A stretch of DNA of 64,000 nt from Nocardia anocheti (lineage in GTDB: Bacteria > Actinomycetota > Actinomycetes > Mycobacteriales > Mycobacteriaceae), in assembly GCF_029675105.1 (NCBI RefSeq), contig NZ_JAQQFV010000005.1:310001-374000 (forward strand), given 5' to 3'. The stretch's first letter is position 1. Each line of letters starts with the position of its first letter. The position numbers were made by a program, and so were the translations under genes. This document shows, one piece after another, positions 33,495 through 42,522 of the stretch. The notes beneath the pieces were generated by a model. That model was not told the DNA's origin and ran no database searches. It worked only from the letters and a program-made list of their open reading frames with translations.

Positions 33495-34180
33495 CGGGCG
33501 CCGACCTGGATGTCGGCGAAGGAGCTCACCCAATGATGCGGTGGCCGTGGGTCGTTCGGCTCGCCGGGGCGGTGGACGCCGATCACCTGCCAGCCCGCGG
33601 TGACGGCCGCGTCGAGTTCGTCGGGGTGGTCGGACAGGAACAGGATCTCCCCGGCGGGCACCAGGATGCTCTCGGCGATGAGGTCGTAGGAGGAGGGTTC
33701 GCGCTTCGGGCCCGCGCTCACCAGGTCGTAGTGGCCCGCGATCAGTCCGGACAGGTCGCCGGGCTCGGCGAAGGTGAACCAATCCCGTTGATTGCGTTCC
33801 GATCCCGAGGAGTACACGTACAGCGTGAGCCCGGCGTCGTGCCAGGCGCTCAGGGCGGGCGCCACGTCGGCGAAGAAGCGTCCGTGCAGCGCGCCCGCGC
33901 GGAAGCCCTGCGCGCAGATGGCGCCCTGGGCGGCCTTGAGCGGTTCGGCCTTCACATCCGATTCCAGCCAGCCACGCAGGATTTCGGCGACCCGCGCGGG
34001 GTCGGCGTCCGGCTCCCCGGCGAGCTCGCGGGTGGCGATGAGCACCGGATCGGCCGCGCCGCCGGTGTTTTCGGCCAGCCAGGCGGGCAGCCGGGCCGCG
34101 GTGTAGCCGTAGAGGTCGGTGCGGACGGAGTCGGTGGGGCTCGTCGTGCCCTCGATGTCGAGGACGATCGCCCGCGTCAC
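33491..34180 (-). CDS. mtnC: Enolase-phosphatase E1, methionine salvage
   Basis: 229 aa, HAD superfamily. It enolises and dephosphorylates 2,3-diketo-5-methylthiopentyl-1-phosphate to the acireductone. HAD motif I is VLDIEGTTSP at the N-terminus (nucleophile Asp8); motif II is YVYSSGSERNQRDWF; motif III/IV is GPKREPSSYDLIAE with LFLSDHPDELDAA. Overlaps mtnD upstream and the membrane gene downstream by 4 nt each. Confidence 0.95.
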   Translation of the reverse strand: MTRAIVLDIEGTTSPTDSVRTDLYGYTAARLPAWLAENTGGAADPVLIATRELAGEPDADPARVAEILRGWLESDVKAEPLKAAQGAICAQGFRAGALHGRFFADVAPALSAWHDAGLTLYVYSSGSERNQRDWFTFAEPGDLSGLIAGHYDLVSAGPKREPSSYDLIAESILVPAGEILFLSDHPDELDAAVTAGWQVIGVHRPGEPNDPRPPHHWVSSFADIQVGAR

Positions 34181-34752
34181 GAGGCGGCGAGCAGGGCGTC
34201 GAGGGTGGGGAAGCCCGCGCTGATCTTGTCGCCGGTGAAGTCGCCGACCCAGCCGTCGGCCTCCTCGAAGAAGCGGATGGCGATGAAGTCGGGGGTGGTG
34301 CCCATGTCGAACCAGTGCAGGGTGCCCGCGGGCACCGAGAGCAGATCGCCCGCCTCGCAGACGGTGGCCAGCACCGCGTCGCCCAGGTGCAGGTAGAAGC
34401 AGCCGCGACCGGCGGCGAAGAAGCGCACCTCGTCCTCGGCGTGGCGGTGCTCGTCGAGGAACTTGGCGCGCGCGCCCGCGGCCGTGGCGGGCCAGTCGGG
34501 ATTGTCGGCGTCGGGGTGGATGCGGGCGATGTCGATGTGCTGGTAGCGGCCCGATTCGTTGAGTTCGGCGATCTGCGGGGCGTAGTGCGCCAGCAGGGTC
34601 TCGGAGTCGGTGGTGGCGGCGTCGTCGCGGACGGGCCAGTGCGCGTAGGCGATGCCGTGCTTCGCCAGTTCGACGCCGATCTCGGCGGGGTCGGTGGTAC
34701 GCACTCGCACCTCGGTGGCGTCGTCGGCGGCCATCACTTGCAGCAGGGTCAT
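34177..34752 (-). CDS. mtnD: Acireductone dioxygenase
   Basis: 191 aa cupin. With Fe2+ it turns acireductone into 2-keto-4-methylthiobutyrate and formate, the last oxidative step before methionine; with Ni2+ it can instead give an off-pathway product and CO. Metal ligands are seen in HRHAEDEVRFF (His, His, Glu) and GTLHWFD (His). Starts 4 nt after the mtnA-mtnB fusion stop and overlaps mtnC. Confidence 0.96.
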   Translation of the reverse strand: MTLLQVMAADDATEVRVRTTDPAEIGVELAKHGIAYAHWPVRDDAATTDSETLLAHYAPQIAELNESGRYQHIDIARIHPDADNPDWPATAAGARAKFLDEHRHAEDEVRFFAAGRGCFYLHLGDAVLATVCEAGDLLSVPAGTLHWFDMGTTPDFIAIRFFEEADGWVGDFTGDKISAGFPTLDALLAAS

Positions 34753-34756
34753 GTGT

Positions 34757-36436
34757 CTATCCGATCTCGGGAGGCGAAGCGGCGGTGGTGCGTCCGGTGC
34801 GGGCGATCAACTCGCACAGGGCTTCCAAGCATTCGGCGCGGTCACGCGCCTGGGACAGCGTGTCACCCCAGGTGGTGATCCCGTGCCCGGAAATGCACAG
34901 AATCGGTGGGGCGGTGGGATTCTCGCGCAGGAATGTCTCGATATCGTCCCCGATGCGCGGCACCTCCGGCCAGTTGGGGAACACCGGGATATCGATGGAC
35001 GACGGATCGGCCACACCGAATCCCTTGAGCAGTTCGAACCCACCGACCGGCACGGTGCGCACGACCTCGGCCGAAGGCACGGCCGTGGTGGCGAACGCGG
35101 TGGCGAAGGGGGAGTGCACGTGCACCACGGCCCGCGCGTCGGTGGTGCGGTAGACGGCGGTGTGAATGCTGGTCTCGGCAGAGGGTTTCCGATCCTGCCC
35201 CGGATGCGCGACGGTGTCGGCCACCCGCACCAGCACCGTATCGCGCTCGCCCAGTTCACCTTTGGACAATCCGCTCGCGGTGATCAACGCATCGTCCCCG
35301 ACACGCACCGAGATGTTCCCCGCTGTCCCCGGCATCCACCCGCGCTCGTAGAGCTGCCGCGCGATCGCGGCGATCGCCCCGCCCCGCGCGGTGGCGACGA
35401 TCGCGCGTCCGGAGGGGTCGAAGCGGTCCGCATTGCGGTAGACCACACCGTTTTCCGTGACGACGGCGGTGACCAGGTCGGTGGGCGTGACGTCGAAGGC
35501 GGGGTTGAAGACCGCGGTGCCCGCGGGGGCGGTTTCCACGCCGCCGAAGCCGGTGACCTCCCCGGCCGCGCGCTGTTCGACCACGATGCGGTCGCCGGTG
35601 GGCATGGAGGTGTCGCGGGTGGATTCCGGGGCGACCACGATGAACGGCAGGCCGTGATGGCGGGCGGCCAGGGCCAAGGCGAAGGTGCCGATCTTGTTGG
35701 CGACGTCGCCGTTGGCGGTGATCCGGTCGGCACCGACCAGGACGGCGTCGACCTGGCCGGTGGCCATGGCCCAGGCGGCGGCGGAGTCGATGGTGAGCCG
35801 GTGCGGGATACCCGCCTCGGCGAGTTCCCAGGCGGTGAGCCGGGCACCCTGGAGCAGCGGTCGCGTCTCGTCGACGAGCACATCGGCCACTGCGCCCCGG
35901 TCGTGCAGCACACGCAGCGCGCCGATCGCGGTGCCGACCGCGCTGGTGGCCAGGCGACCGGTGTTGCAGTGCGTGAGCAGGCGCAGCGGCCGGTCACCGC
36001 ACAGGCGCTGCACCAGATCGGCGGCGTGCGTGGCGGCGGCCAGGTTCCCCCGCCCGTCCTCGGCGAGCAGGTCGAGAGTCTCGGCCAGCACGGCGTCCGC
36101 GCCCTCGGCGATCCGAGTCCGGACGCGCTCGACCGCCCACGCGAGATTCACCGCCGTCGGCCGCGCCGCCGCGATCCGATCGGCATCGGCCTGCGCCGCG
36201 GCCACATCGACCAAGCCCCCGGAACCCGGCGCTCTGGTGTGGGCCCTGGTCGCGATGACGACGCCGAACGCGCCCGCGATCCCGATCGCCGGAGCGCCGC
36301 GGATCGCGAGCGTTGTGATCGCGTCGATCACCTGGTCCACGGTCTCCAGGCGCAGTTCACGCGCCTCGTGTGGCAACCCGCGCTGGTCGATCGTGAGCAA
36401 GGCTCCGTCGTCCCAGGTGAGCGAGCTGTCGTCCAT
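34757..36436 (-). CDS. mtnAB: MtnA-MtnB fusion: methylthioribose-1-P isomerase / methylthioribulose-1-P dehydratase
   Basis: 559 aa, two enzymes in one chain. Residues about 1-340 are MtnA: TLAIRGAPAIGIAGAFGV, the catalytic Cys in LLTHCNTGRLA, and the catalytic Asp in VGADRITANGDVANKIGT. Residues about 345-555 are MtnB, a class II aldolase-fold zinc dehydratase: MPGTAGNISVR, metal His in VHVHSPFAT and a third in SGHGITTWG. The junction is short (ATARGGAIAAIARQLYERGW). The chain thus performs two consecutive steps that lead to the MtnC substrate. The ATG at 36436 follows AAGGA by 5 nt; an in-frame ATG at 36463 is possible. MtnP/MtnK and the final aminotransferase are not in this window. Confidence 0.94.
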   Translation of the reverse strand: MDDSSLTWDDGALLTIDQRGLPHEARELRLETVDQVIDAITTLAIRGAPAIGIAGAFGVVIATRAHTRAPGSGGLVDVAAAQADADRIAAARPTAVNLAWAVERVRTRIAEGADAVLAETLDLLAEDGRGNLAAATHAADLVQRLCGDRPLRLLTHCNTGRLATSAVGTAIGALRVLHDRGAVADVLVDETRPLLQGARLTAWELAEAGIPHRLTIDSAAAWAMATGQVDAVLVGADRITANGDVANKIGTFALALAARHHGLPFIVVAPESTRDTSMPTGDRIVVEQRAAGEVTGFGGVETAPAGTAVFNPAFDVTPTDLVTAVVTENGVVYRNADRFDPSGRAIVATARGGAIAAIARQLYERGWMPGTAGNISVRVGDDALITASGLSKGELGERDTVLVRVADTVAHPGQDRKPSAETSIHTAVYRTTDARAVVHVHSPFATAFATTAVPSAEVVRTVPVGGFELLKGFGVADPSSIDIPVFPNWPEVPRIGDDIETFLRENPTAPPILCISGHGITTWGDTLSQARDRAECLEALCELIARTGRTTAASPPEIG

Positions 36437-36525
36437 CGGCGTCCTTACCTCGTGTCCATCCATCGTGCCTGGTAAACGGTATCCGACCAGCCCCCGCCCC
36501 GAAGCCCGGGCCCAGCTCGCGGGGA

Positions 36526-38877
36526 CTATTCGGCGACGTATTCGGCCTCGCGTTCGACGGCGTCGATAGTGGCTCGCGGGACCTGGATGGGGCCGGGGGT
36601 GTAGGTGACGGCGCGGAGGGCGCCGGTGTAGCGGAAGGGACCGCGCCGTTCGCGCAGGTCCCACGAGACGGGGCCGCGCGCGTCGACGCCGACCGAGATA
36701 CCCGTCCACGGCGCCATGCCGACGAGCTGCACCTGATCGGTGAGTTCGGCGACCGCGACCCCGTCGATCTCGAGCACGAAATCCCACCGCAGGTGCGGCC
36801 GGATCGCCGCCCGCACGGTGATCTCACGAGCACCGCGCGGCACCTTCGCGGACGCGGCCGCGTAGCGCCCGTAGCTGTTGACGCCGAACACGACCTCGCC
36901 GCCCTCGACATAGAGCAGATAGCCACCGAGCGGATCACCGTGCGCCACGAGCACACCTTCGTCCCCGTCGCGGAATCCCTCGTGCACGGCCGCATCGGTG
37001 CTCGCCTCGGCACGGCGGCCGGTGAGGTCGGCGGTGATGGTGAAATCGCGGTAGGCGATGAGGCGCTGGGAGCGGTAGCGCTCCAGGGTCGGGGTGCCGG
37101 GGAGCAGGCGGACCGGGGCGGCGAAGCGGGCTTCCTCGGGACGGCGACGGAACAGGTCGGCGCGGGTGAGGAGCGGGAAAACCGTGTTCGCCCAGGCGGA
37201 TTCGTCCCAGGCGGCGGCGAGTTCGGCCGCCTTGTCCGGGTACCGCGCCGACAGGTCGTGCAGTTCGGTGGGGTCGGCGCGCACGTCGAAGAGTTGCCAG
37301 TTCGGGGCGTCGATGTCGGCGTCGGCCTCGTGCAGCGAGAGCAGTTTCCAGCCGTCGCGGTAGAAGCCGCGGTGGCCGGTCATCTCCGAGTACTGCTCGG
37401 TGTGCCGGGTGGGCGCGGCGGGATCGCGCAGCAGCTCGGCGGCCGAGACGCCGTCGAAGTCCTTGGCGGGCAGGCCGTTACGCACGGTGGGCCGCTGCAG
37501 TCCGGCCAGCTCGAGCAGGGTCGGCGCCAGGTCGGTGACGTAGGCGTATTCGTGCCGGATCCCGGCGTCGGTCTCGGTGCGCGGCAGCCCCTTCGGCCAG
37601 GAGACGACCAGCGGTACCCGCACCCCACCGGCGAAGGTCTGGCCCTTGTAGAAGCGGAACGGCGTGTTCGACGCCTGGCCCCAGCCGCGCGGGTAGTGCA
37701 CGCCCAGCTTCGCGGTGCCGATCAGGTCCTCGTCGTGGGGCACGTCGCCGATCCACTCCGGATCGTCGATGTGGGCGAACTCGGCGAAGTAGGTGCGGGT
37801 GCCTTCCGGCCCGCCCTCGGCGGTGCCGCCGTTGTCGGAGGTGAACACGATGATGGTGTTGTCGAGCTCGCCGAGGTCCTCGAGCAGGTCGACGATGCGG
37901 CCCAGGCTCTGGTCGATGCTGTCGACCATGCCCGCGTACACCTCCATGTACTTGGCGTAGCGGCGCTGCTCGTCGGCCGAGAGCGAATCCCATTCCGCGG
38001 CTTCGTAACCCGGCTCGGTATTGCGCGGCTTCTGCTGGGTGCCCGGCGGGAACAGGCCCTGCGCGAGCTGCTCGGCGAACCGCTTGCGGCGCAACTCGTC
38101 CCAGCCCTCGGCGTAGCGGCCCCGGTACTTGGCCTGATCCTCGGGCTTGGCCTGGAGCGGACCGTGCATGGCGACATGCGCGAAGTAGAGGAAGAACGGC
38201 TTGGTGGCGTCGTGGGCGCGCAGGTCCTTGATGTAGGACAGCGCCTTGTCGGTGAGATCGTCGGTGAGGTAATAGCCCTCCGGGTATTCCTCGACATCGA
38301 CCACCGAGCTGTCGGAGACCAGCTGATTCGGATAGTAGAAGGAGTTCAGGCCCTCCAACGAGCCGTAGTAGCGGTCGAAGCCGCGCTGGGTCGGCCAGGA
38401 ATCGCGGTGCGCCGCCGGGTTCATCGTGGCGTCGCGGACCAGATGCCACTTGCCCACCGCGTAGGTGGCGTAGCCGTTGTCGCGCAGGATCTCCGGCAGG
38501 GTGAGCACGTCGTCGGCCAGTTCCAGGCGCAGGCCGGGGTAGCCGGGGTCGGCGTTGGCGACGAAGCCGAAACCCGCACGGTGGGAATTGATCCCGGTCA
38601 GCAGCGCCGCGCGCGAGGGCGAGCACAGCGGGGTGGTGTGGTAGTTCGACAGCCGCACGCCCCGGGCGGCCAGCCGGTCCAGCGTCGGGGTCTCGATCTC
38701 GGAACCGAACGGGCCGATATCGCTGTAACCCATGTCGTCGACGAGGACGACGACGATGTTCGGCGCACCGGCGGGAGCGGTCGGCGGAGAGGTCCAGCGC
38801 GGGGACGATTCGGCGGACGTGCGACCGACCGTGCCGTCGAAGGATTCGTAACCACGGGCATGGGAGGGGACTGGCAT
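36526..38877 (-). CDS. Arylsulfatase (type I, formylglycine-dependent)
   Basis: 783 aa, alkaline-phosphatase superfamily. It hydrolyses sulfate esters, releasing sulfate. The sulfatase signature CSPSRAALLTG places the residue converted to formylglycine at Cys85. Metal ligands are Asp47-Asp48 (VLVDDMGYSD) and FTSDNGG; YAVGKWHL is the second signature. An about 150-residue C-terminal beta extension follows the catalytic domain, as in large actinobacterial/Pseudomonas AtsA-like enzymes. No signal peptide is seen, so it is probably cytoplasmic. On the minus strand TATAAC (38920-38915) may be the -10. mtnA-mtnB follows on the same strand after 89 bp; a sulfur-regulated ABC transporter is divergent. 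Confidence 0.93.
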   Translation of the reverse strand: MPVPSHARGYESFDGTVGRTSAESSPRWTSPPTAPAGAPNIVVVLVDDMGYSDIGPFGSEIETPTLDRLAARGVRLSNYHTTPLCSPSRAALLTGINSHRAGFGFVANADPGYPGLRLELADDVLTLPEILRDNGYATYAVGKWHLVRDATMNPAAHRDSWPTQRGFDRYYGSLEGLNSFYYPNQLVSDSSVVDVEEYPEGYYLTDDLTDKALSYIKDLRAHDATKPFFLYFAHVAMHGPLQAKPEDQAKYRGRYAEGWDELRRKRFAEQLAQGLFPPGTQQKPRNTEPGYEAAEWDSLSADEQRRYAKYMEVYAGMVDSIDQSLGRIVDLLEDLGELDNTIIVFTSDNGGTAEGGPEGTRTYFAEFAHIDDPEWIGDVPHDEDLIGTAKLGVHYPRGWGQASNTPFRFYKGQTFAGGVRVPLVVSWPKGLPRTETDAGIRHEYAYVTDLAPTLLELAGLQRPTVRNGLPAKDFDGVSAAELLRDPAAPTRHTEQYSEMTGHRGFYRDGWKLLSLHEADADIDAPNWQLFDVRADPTELHDLSARYPDKAAELAAAWDESAWANTVFPLLTRADLFRRRPEEARFAAPVRLLPGTPTLERYRSQRLIAYRDFTITADLTGRRAEASTDAAVHEGFRDGDEGVLVAHGDPLGGYLLYVEGGEVVFGVNSYGRYAAASAKVPRGAREITVRAAIRPHLRWDFVLEIDGVAVAELTDQVQLVGMAPWTGISVGVDARGPVSWDLRERRGPFRYTGALRAVTYTPGPIQVPRATIDAVEREAEYVAE

Positions 38878-38963
38878 ACTCGCAGTAAATGCGGAATTCC
38901 CGCAGGTCACCAGGGTTATATGCACGGTGCGCGCAATCGGTGACCGCTCCGGGCACACCTTGT

Positions 38964-38969
38964 TAGCGT
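38964..38969 (+). promoter_or_regulatory. -10 element of leaderless Cys-rich leader ORF
   Basis: TAGCGT matches TAnnnT, and its last base is 7 nt before the ATG at 38977. This is the spacing that gives a leaderless mRNA in mycolata. No Shine-Dalgarno precedes that ATG, in agreement. Confidence 0.6.
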
Positions 38970-38976
38970 TCCAGCC

Positions 38977-39042
38977 ATGCCCACGAACCAGCGCACGCAG
39001 GACTCGTCCCGCTGCTGTTCGTGTCGCGTTCCGCGCGGCTGA
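38977..39042 (+). CDS. Cys-rich leader peptide (candidate cysteine attenuator)
   Basis: 21-aa ORF, MPTNQRTQDSSRCCSCRVPR followed by Gly and TGA, with Cys-Cys-Ser-Cys in the middle. It starts apparently leaderless and ends 89 bp before the ABC transporter lipoprotein gene. In Mycobacterium smegmatis, short upstream ORFs with poly-cysteine tracts are known to couple ribosome stalling on Cys codons to expression of sulfur-assimilation operons. Here the position upstream of a transporter, opposite an arylsulfatase, fits the same logic. The GC-rich palindromic stretch after the stop (GCGGCCGC) could form alternative structures. The peptide itself probably has no other role. Confidence 0.7.
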   Translation: MPTNQRTQDSSRCCSCRVPRG

Positions 39043-39131
39043 GCGGCCGCTGGTGTGCGGCCGTGTCGAGCCGACTGTTCCCCTGCCCTGCCGGTGCGCG
39101 TGCGCGCGCCGAATCCTCGAGGATCCTCACG

Positions 39132-40709
39132 ATGAGCTCTACCCCCGGTGGCTTCGACCGCCGTAACTTCCTGCGCGCCAGCGGTATCGCCGCGGCCGCC
39201 ATCTTCGGTGGCGCGGCGCTGGCGGCGTGCACCTCGGCCGTCCAGGAGCAGAAGGCGGGCGGTGACGACGCCACCCCGGTGCGCGGCGGCACCCTGAAGG
39301 TGGGCATCCGTGACGACCTCGCCCCCGCGAACCTGCTCACCAACACCGGCGCCACCCCGGTGCTGATCGGTCTGGTCTACGAATCGCTGATCCGCTACCC
39401 CAACGACAAGCTGGAACCGCAACCGCTGCTCGCGAAGTCGTGGCAGCTGGCCGCCGACGGCCGCTCGCTGAGCCTGGACCTGCGCGAGGACGTCACCTTC
39501 CACTCCGGCCGCCAGTTCACCGCCAAGGACGTGGAGTTCTCCCTCCGCACCTACGCCGACGCCAAGTGGTCGGCCCAGCTGCGCAGCACCGCCGCGGCGG
39601 TGACCGGTTTCGACATCGTCTCGCCGACCCGGATCGTGCTGACGTTCGCGCACCCGCTCAGCAATGTCTACGACCTGCTCGACACCGTGCCCATCCTCGA
39701 CAGCGAGAGCATCGACCAGCTCGGCAGCGGCGAGAAGTACATCGGCACCGGCCCGTTCGAGTTCGTGCAGCGAGTGCCCAACTCGCAGATCGTGTTCGAG
39801 AAGAACCCCACCTACCGCGTGCCCGACCGCCCGTACCTGGACCGCGTCGAGGTCTCGATCATCCCCGACCCGCAGGCGCTGCTCAACGCCCTCAAGTCCG
39901 GTCAGATCTCGCTGGCCAGGGAGCTCAACTACCGCGACACCGAGAACCTGGCCAAGTCCGGCGGCTACCAGGTGCACGAACTCGAGGGCGCCGAACTGCA
40001 GGCGTACGTGGGCGTGAACGTCACCGAACCCGCGCTGGCCGACGTACGCGTGCGCCAGGCCATCGCCTTCGCGCTGGACCGCGAGCGCATCATCGCCGAG
40101 GTGTTCCGTGGCTCGGGCTACCCGCTCAATGTGCCGTGGCCGAAGAACTCGCCCGCCTACGACGAGGCGCGCAACACCCGCTACAGCCGCGACGTGAGCA
40201 AGGCCAAAGCACTGGTCGCCCAGGCCGGTAAGCCGCCCACGCTGCCGCTCACCTTCGCCCCCGGCTACGACGAACTCGCCCAGATCGTGCAGGCCAACCT
40301 CGCCGAGGCCGGGATCGAGGTCACCCTGGACCCGGTCGACGGTGCCACCTTCGTCAAGCAGCTCACCGGCCAGCAGTTCCGTGGCCTGTGGGTCACCGAC
40401 CACTCGTGGGCCCAGTTCGTGCCCTCGACGCTGACGGTGAGCGCCTACCCGTTCAACGCCCGCCGCAATGCCTCCCGCTACGACTCGCCCGCCTACACCG
40501 CCGCCGCCGACGCGGCCTGGCAGCTGTCGCAGGGCACCGGTCCGGAGGCCGTGCGCGCCTTCCAGGCGGTCAGCGACCAGCTGCTGGAGGGCTTGTTCCT
40601 GATCGAGATCGGCGTGCGCTACCAGCAGTTCGCCGGGTCGAACAAGGTGCACGGATTCGGCTGGACCAAGCGCAGGGAGACCCTGCTCACCGACACCTTC
40701 CTGTCATGA
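39132..40709 (+). CDS. Tat-exported lipoprotein, peptide/nickel-type ABC solute-binding protein
   Basis: 525 aa, SBP_bac_5 (DppA/OppA) family. A Tat motif DRRNFLRASG is at about 9-18 and a lipobox Leu-Ala-Ala-Cys gives lipid-bearing Cys33, so it is an extracytoplasmic lipoprotein. Conserved pieces: ESLIRYPNDKLEPQPLLAKS, the LREDVTFHSGRQFTAKDVEF signature and DVRVRQAIAFALDRERII. Family members bind peptides, but also glutathione, sulfonates or metals. The Cys-rich leader and neighbouring sulfatase suggest a sulfur-containing ligand; that is inference. Stop overlaps the permease start (ATGA). Confidence 0.92.
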   Translation: MSSTPGGFDRRNFLRASGIAAAAIFGGAALAACTSAVQEQKAGGDDATPVRGGTLKVGIRDDLAPANLLTNTGATPVLIGLVYESLIRYPNDKLEPQPLLAKSWQLAADGRSLSLDLREDVTFHSGRQFTAKDVEFSLRTYADAKWSAQLRSTAAAVTGFDIVSPTRIVLTFAHPLSNVYDLLDTVPILDSESIDQLGSGEKYIGTGPFEFVQRVPNSQIVFEKNPTYRVPDRPYLDRVEVSIIPDPQALLNALKSGQISLARELNYRDTENLAKSGGYQVHELEGAELQAYVGVNVTEPALADVRVRQAIAFALDRERIIAEVFRGSGYPLNVPWPKNSPAYDEARNTRYSRDVSKAKALVAQAGKPPTLPLTFAPGYDELAQIVQANLAEAGIEVTLDPVDGATFVKQLTGQQFRGLWVTDHSWAQFVPSTLTVSAYPFNARRNASRYDSPAYTAAADAAWQLSQGTGPEAVRAFQAVSDQLLEGLFLIEIGVRYQQFAGSNKVHGFGWTKRRETLLTDTFLS

Positions 40710-41665
40710 CGCGCTACGTGCTGCGTCGGCTGCCCTCTGCCCTGCTGGTGCTGTTCGGCGCCTCGGTGCTGATCTTCCTGCTGCTGCGCCTGGTGCCCGG
40801 CGATCCGGCCACCATCCTCGCGGGCAACGACGCCACCCCGGAGTCGATCGCGGCGATCCGCCACCAGCTGGGCCTGGACCGGTCGATCCCGGTGCAGTAC
40901 CTGAGCTGGCTGGGCGATCTGTTCACCCTCGATCTGGGCCGCTCCTACATCATCGGCGGGCAGATCACCGACCTGGTCGGGCGCGGCCTGACCAACACCC
41001 TCGTGCTCACGGTGAGCGCGCTGGTGCTGGCCGTGGTGGTGAGCCTGGCGGTGTCGCTGGCCTCGGTGCTGTGGCCGAGCAAGTGGTTGAACAGCGTTGT
41101 CGCCGCGGCCAATACGGTCGCGGTGGCGCTGCCGACCTTCGTGGTGGGCCCGCTGCTGGTGCTGGTGTTCGCGGTGGCGATTCCGGTGCTGCCCGCCGGT
41201 GGTGTGCCACCCGACGGCTTCATCGCCCGGCCCGACATCGCCGTGCAGTACCTGCTGCTGCCCGCCATCTGCCTGGCCCTGCCGGTCGCGGCCGCGCTGA
41301 CCCGGTTCCTCACCGAATCGCTGCGCACCGAACTCGGCAAACAGTATGTGCTGACGGCCCGTTCGCTGGGTGTCTCGCACCGCGAGATCGTCACCCGGGG
41401 CGCGCTGCGCAACGCGCTGCCGACCATGCTCACCGTGCTCGGCCTGCAGACCGGGCAGCTGCTCGGCGGTGCCGTGCTGGTGGAGGCGGCGTTCGTCTGG
41501 CCCGGTATCGGGCAGCTCATCGAACAGGGCATCAGCCGCCGCGACTATCCGGTGGTGCAGGTGCTGTTGCTGCTGTCGGTCGCGGTGTTCGTGACCATCC
41601 AGCTGCTCACCGACATCGCCCACGCCTGGCTGGACCCGCGCATCCGCATCGGAGGACGGGCATGA
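40706..41665 (+). CDS. ABC transporter permease (DppB-like)
   Basis: 319 aa, six membrane helices. The DppB/OppB N-terminus MTRYVLRRLPSALLVLFGAS, the LRLVPGDPA motif and the EAA loop (YVLTARSLGVSHREIVTRGA) for contact with the ATPase are present. Forms the channel with the second permease. Overlaps both neighbours by 4 nt. Confidence 0.93.
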   Translation: MTRYVLRRLPSALLVLFGASVLIFLLLRLVPGDPATILAGNDATPESIAAIRHQLGLDRSIPVQYLSWLGDLFTLDLGRSYIIGGQITDLVGRGLTNTLVLTVSALVLAVVVSLAVSLASVLWPSKWLNSVVAAANTVAVALPTFVVGPLLVLVFAVAIPVLPAGGVPPDGFIARPDIAVQYLLLPAICLALPVAAALTRFLTESLRTELGKQYVLTARSLGVSHREIVTRGALRNALPTMLTVLGLQTGQLLGGAVLVEAAFVWPGIGQLIEQGISRRDYPVVQVLLLLSVAVFVTIQLLTDIAHAWLDPRIRIGGRA

Positions 41666-42522
41666 CCGCGACGAAAACCGCACCGGTCCCGGTGGATTCG
41701 CCCCGGCGCGCGGGTCCGCTGGCCGCCCTGGGCAAGGGTCAGGGGCTCGCCGGAGTGCTGCTGATCGCGGTGATCGCCCTGCTGGGCGTCTTCGCCGGAC
41801 TGCTCACCTCCTACGACCCGCTCACCCAGATCCCCGGCGCCAACCTGCTCGGCCCGAGCGCCGAACACTGGCTCGGCACCGACCACCTCAACCGCGACGT
41901 GGCCGCGCGCGTGCTCGCCGGAATCCGCATCGATCTGCTGATCGTGCTGATCGCGGTGCCGATCGGCGCGGTGGTCGGCTCGGTGGTCGGGTTGATCGCC
42001 ACAGTGAACCCGTGGGCCGATGTGGCCGTGCAGCGGACCTTCGACCTGATCCTGGCCTTCCCGGCCCTCATCTTCGCCATCGCGCTGGCCGCGATCACCG
42101 GACCCGGCTGGCACGCGGTGGTGATCGTCATCGTCGCCACCGAGATCCCGCTGTTCGGCCGCCAGATCCGCACCGCGGTGCTCGCGGTGCGCGAACAGCC
42201 CTTCGTCGAGGCGTCGGAGGTGATCGGCGCCGACACCTGGTGGACGCTGCGCAAGCACGTGCTGCCCAATGTGCTCGAACCGCTGGGTGTGCAGTTCGCG
42301 CTGTCGCTGTCGATGGCGGTGTTCATCGAGGGCGCGATGAGTTTCATCGGCATCGGGGTGCGGCCGCCGCAGCCCTCGCTGGGCGCGCTCATCGGCGAAT
42401 CGATCGCCAATCTCGACGCCAATCCGTGGATGGCGATCGGACCGCTGACCGTGGTGGCCGGGCTGACCCTCGGCTTCCTGTTGATCGCCCAGGCCCTGGG
42501 CCGGGCAAGGAGGACAGCATGA
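41662..42522 (+). CDS. ABC transporter permease (DppC-like)
   Basis: 286 aa with five to six membrane helices. DppC-type motifs are HWLGTDHLNRDVAARVLAGI near residue 70 and the EAA loop (VEASEVIGADTWWTLRKHVL). GGAGGACGGGC precedes the ATG. Overlaps the preceding permease and the following ATPase gene by 4 nt each. Confidence 0.93.
   Translation: MTATKTAPVPVDSPRRAGPLAALGKGQGLAGVLLIAVIALLGVFAGLLTSYDPLTQIPGANLLGPSAEHWLGTDHLNRDVAARVLAGIRIDLLIVLIAVPIGAVVGSVVGLIATVNPWADVAVQRTFDLILAFPALIFAIALAAITGPGWHAVVIVIVATEIPLFGRQIRTAVLAVREQPFVEASEVIGADTWWTLRKHVLPNVLEPLGVQFALSLSMAVFIEGAMSFIGIGVRPPQPSLGALIGESIANLDANPWMAIGPLTVVAGLTLGFLLIAQALGRARRTA

Noticed and set aside
36437..36525. Possible SAM riboswitch or leader upstream of mtnA-mtnB
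   Set aside because: Only 89 bp are available, and I see no SAM-riboswitch-like stems or terminator.
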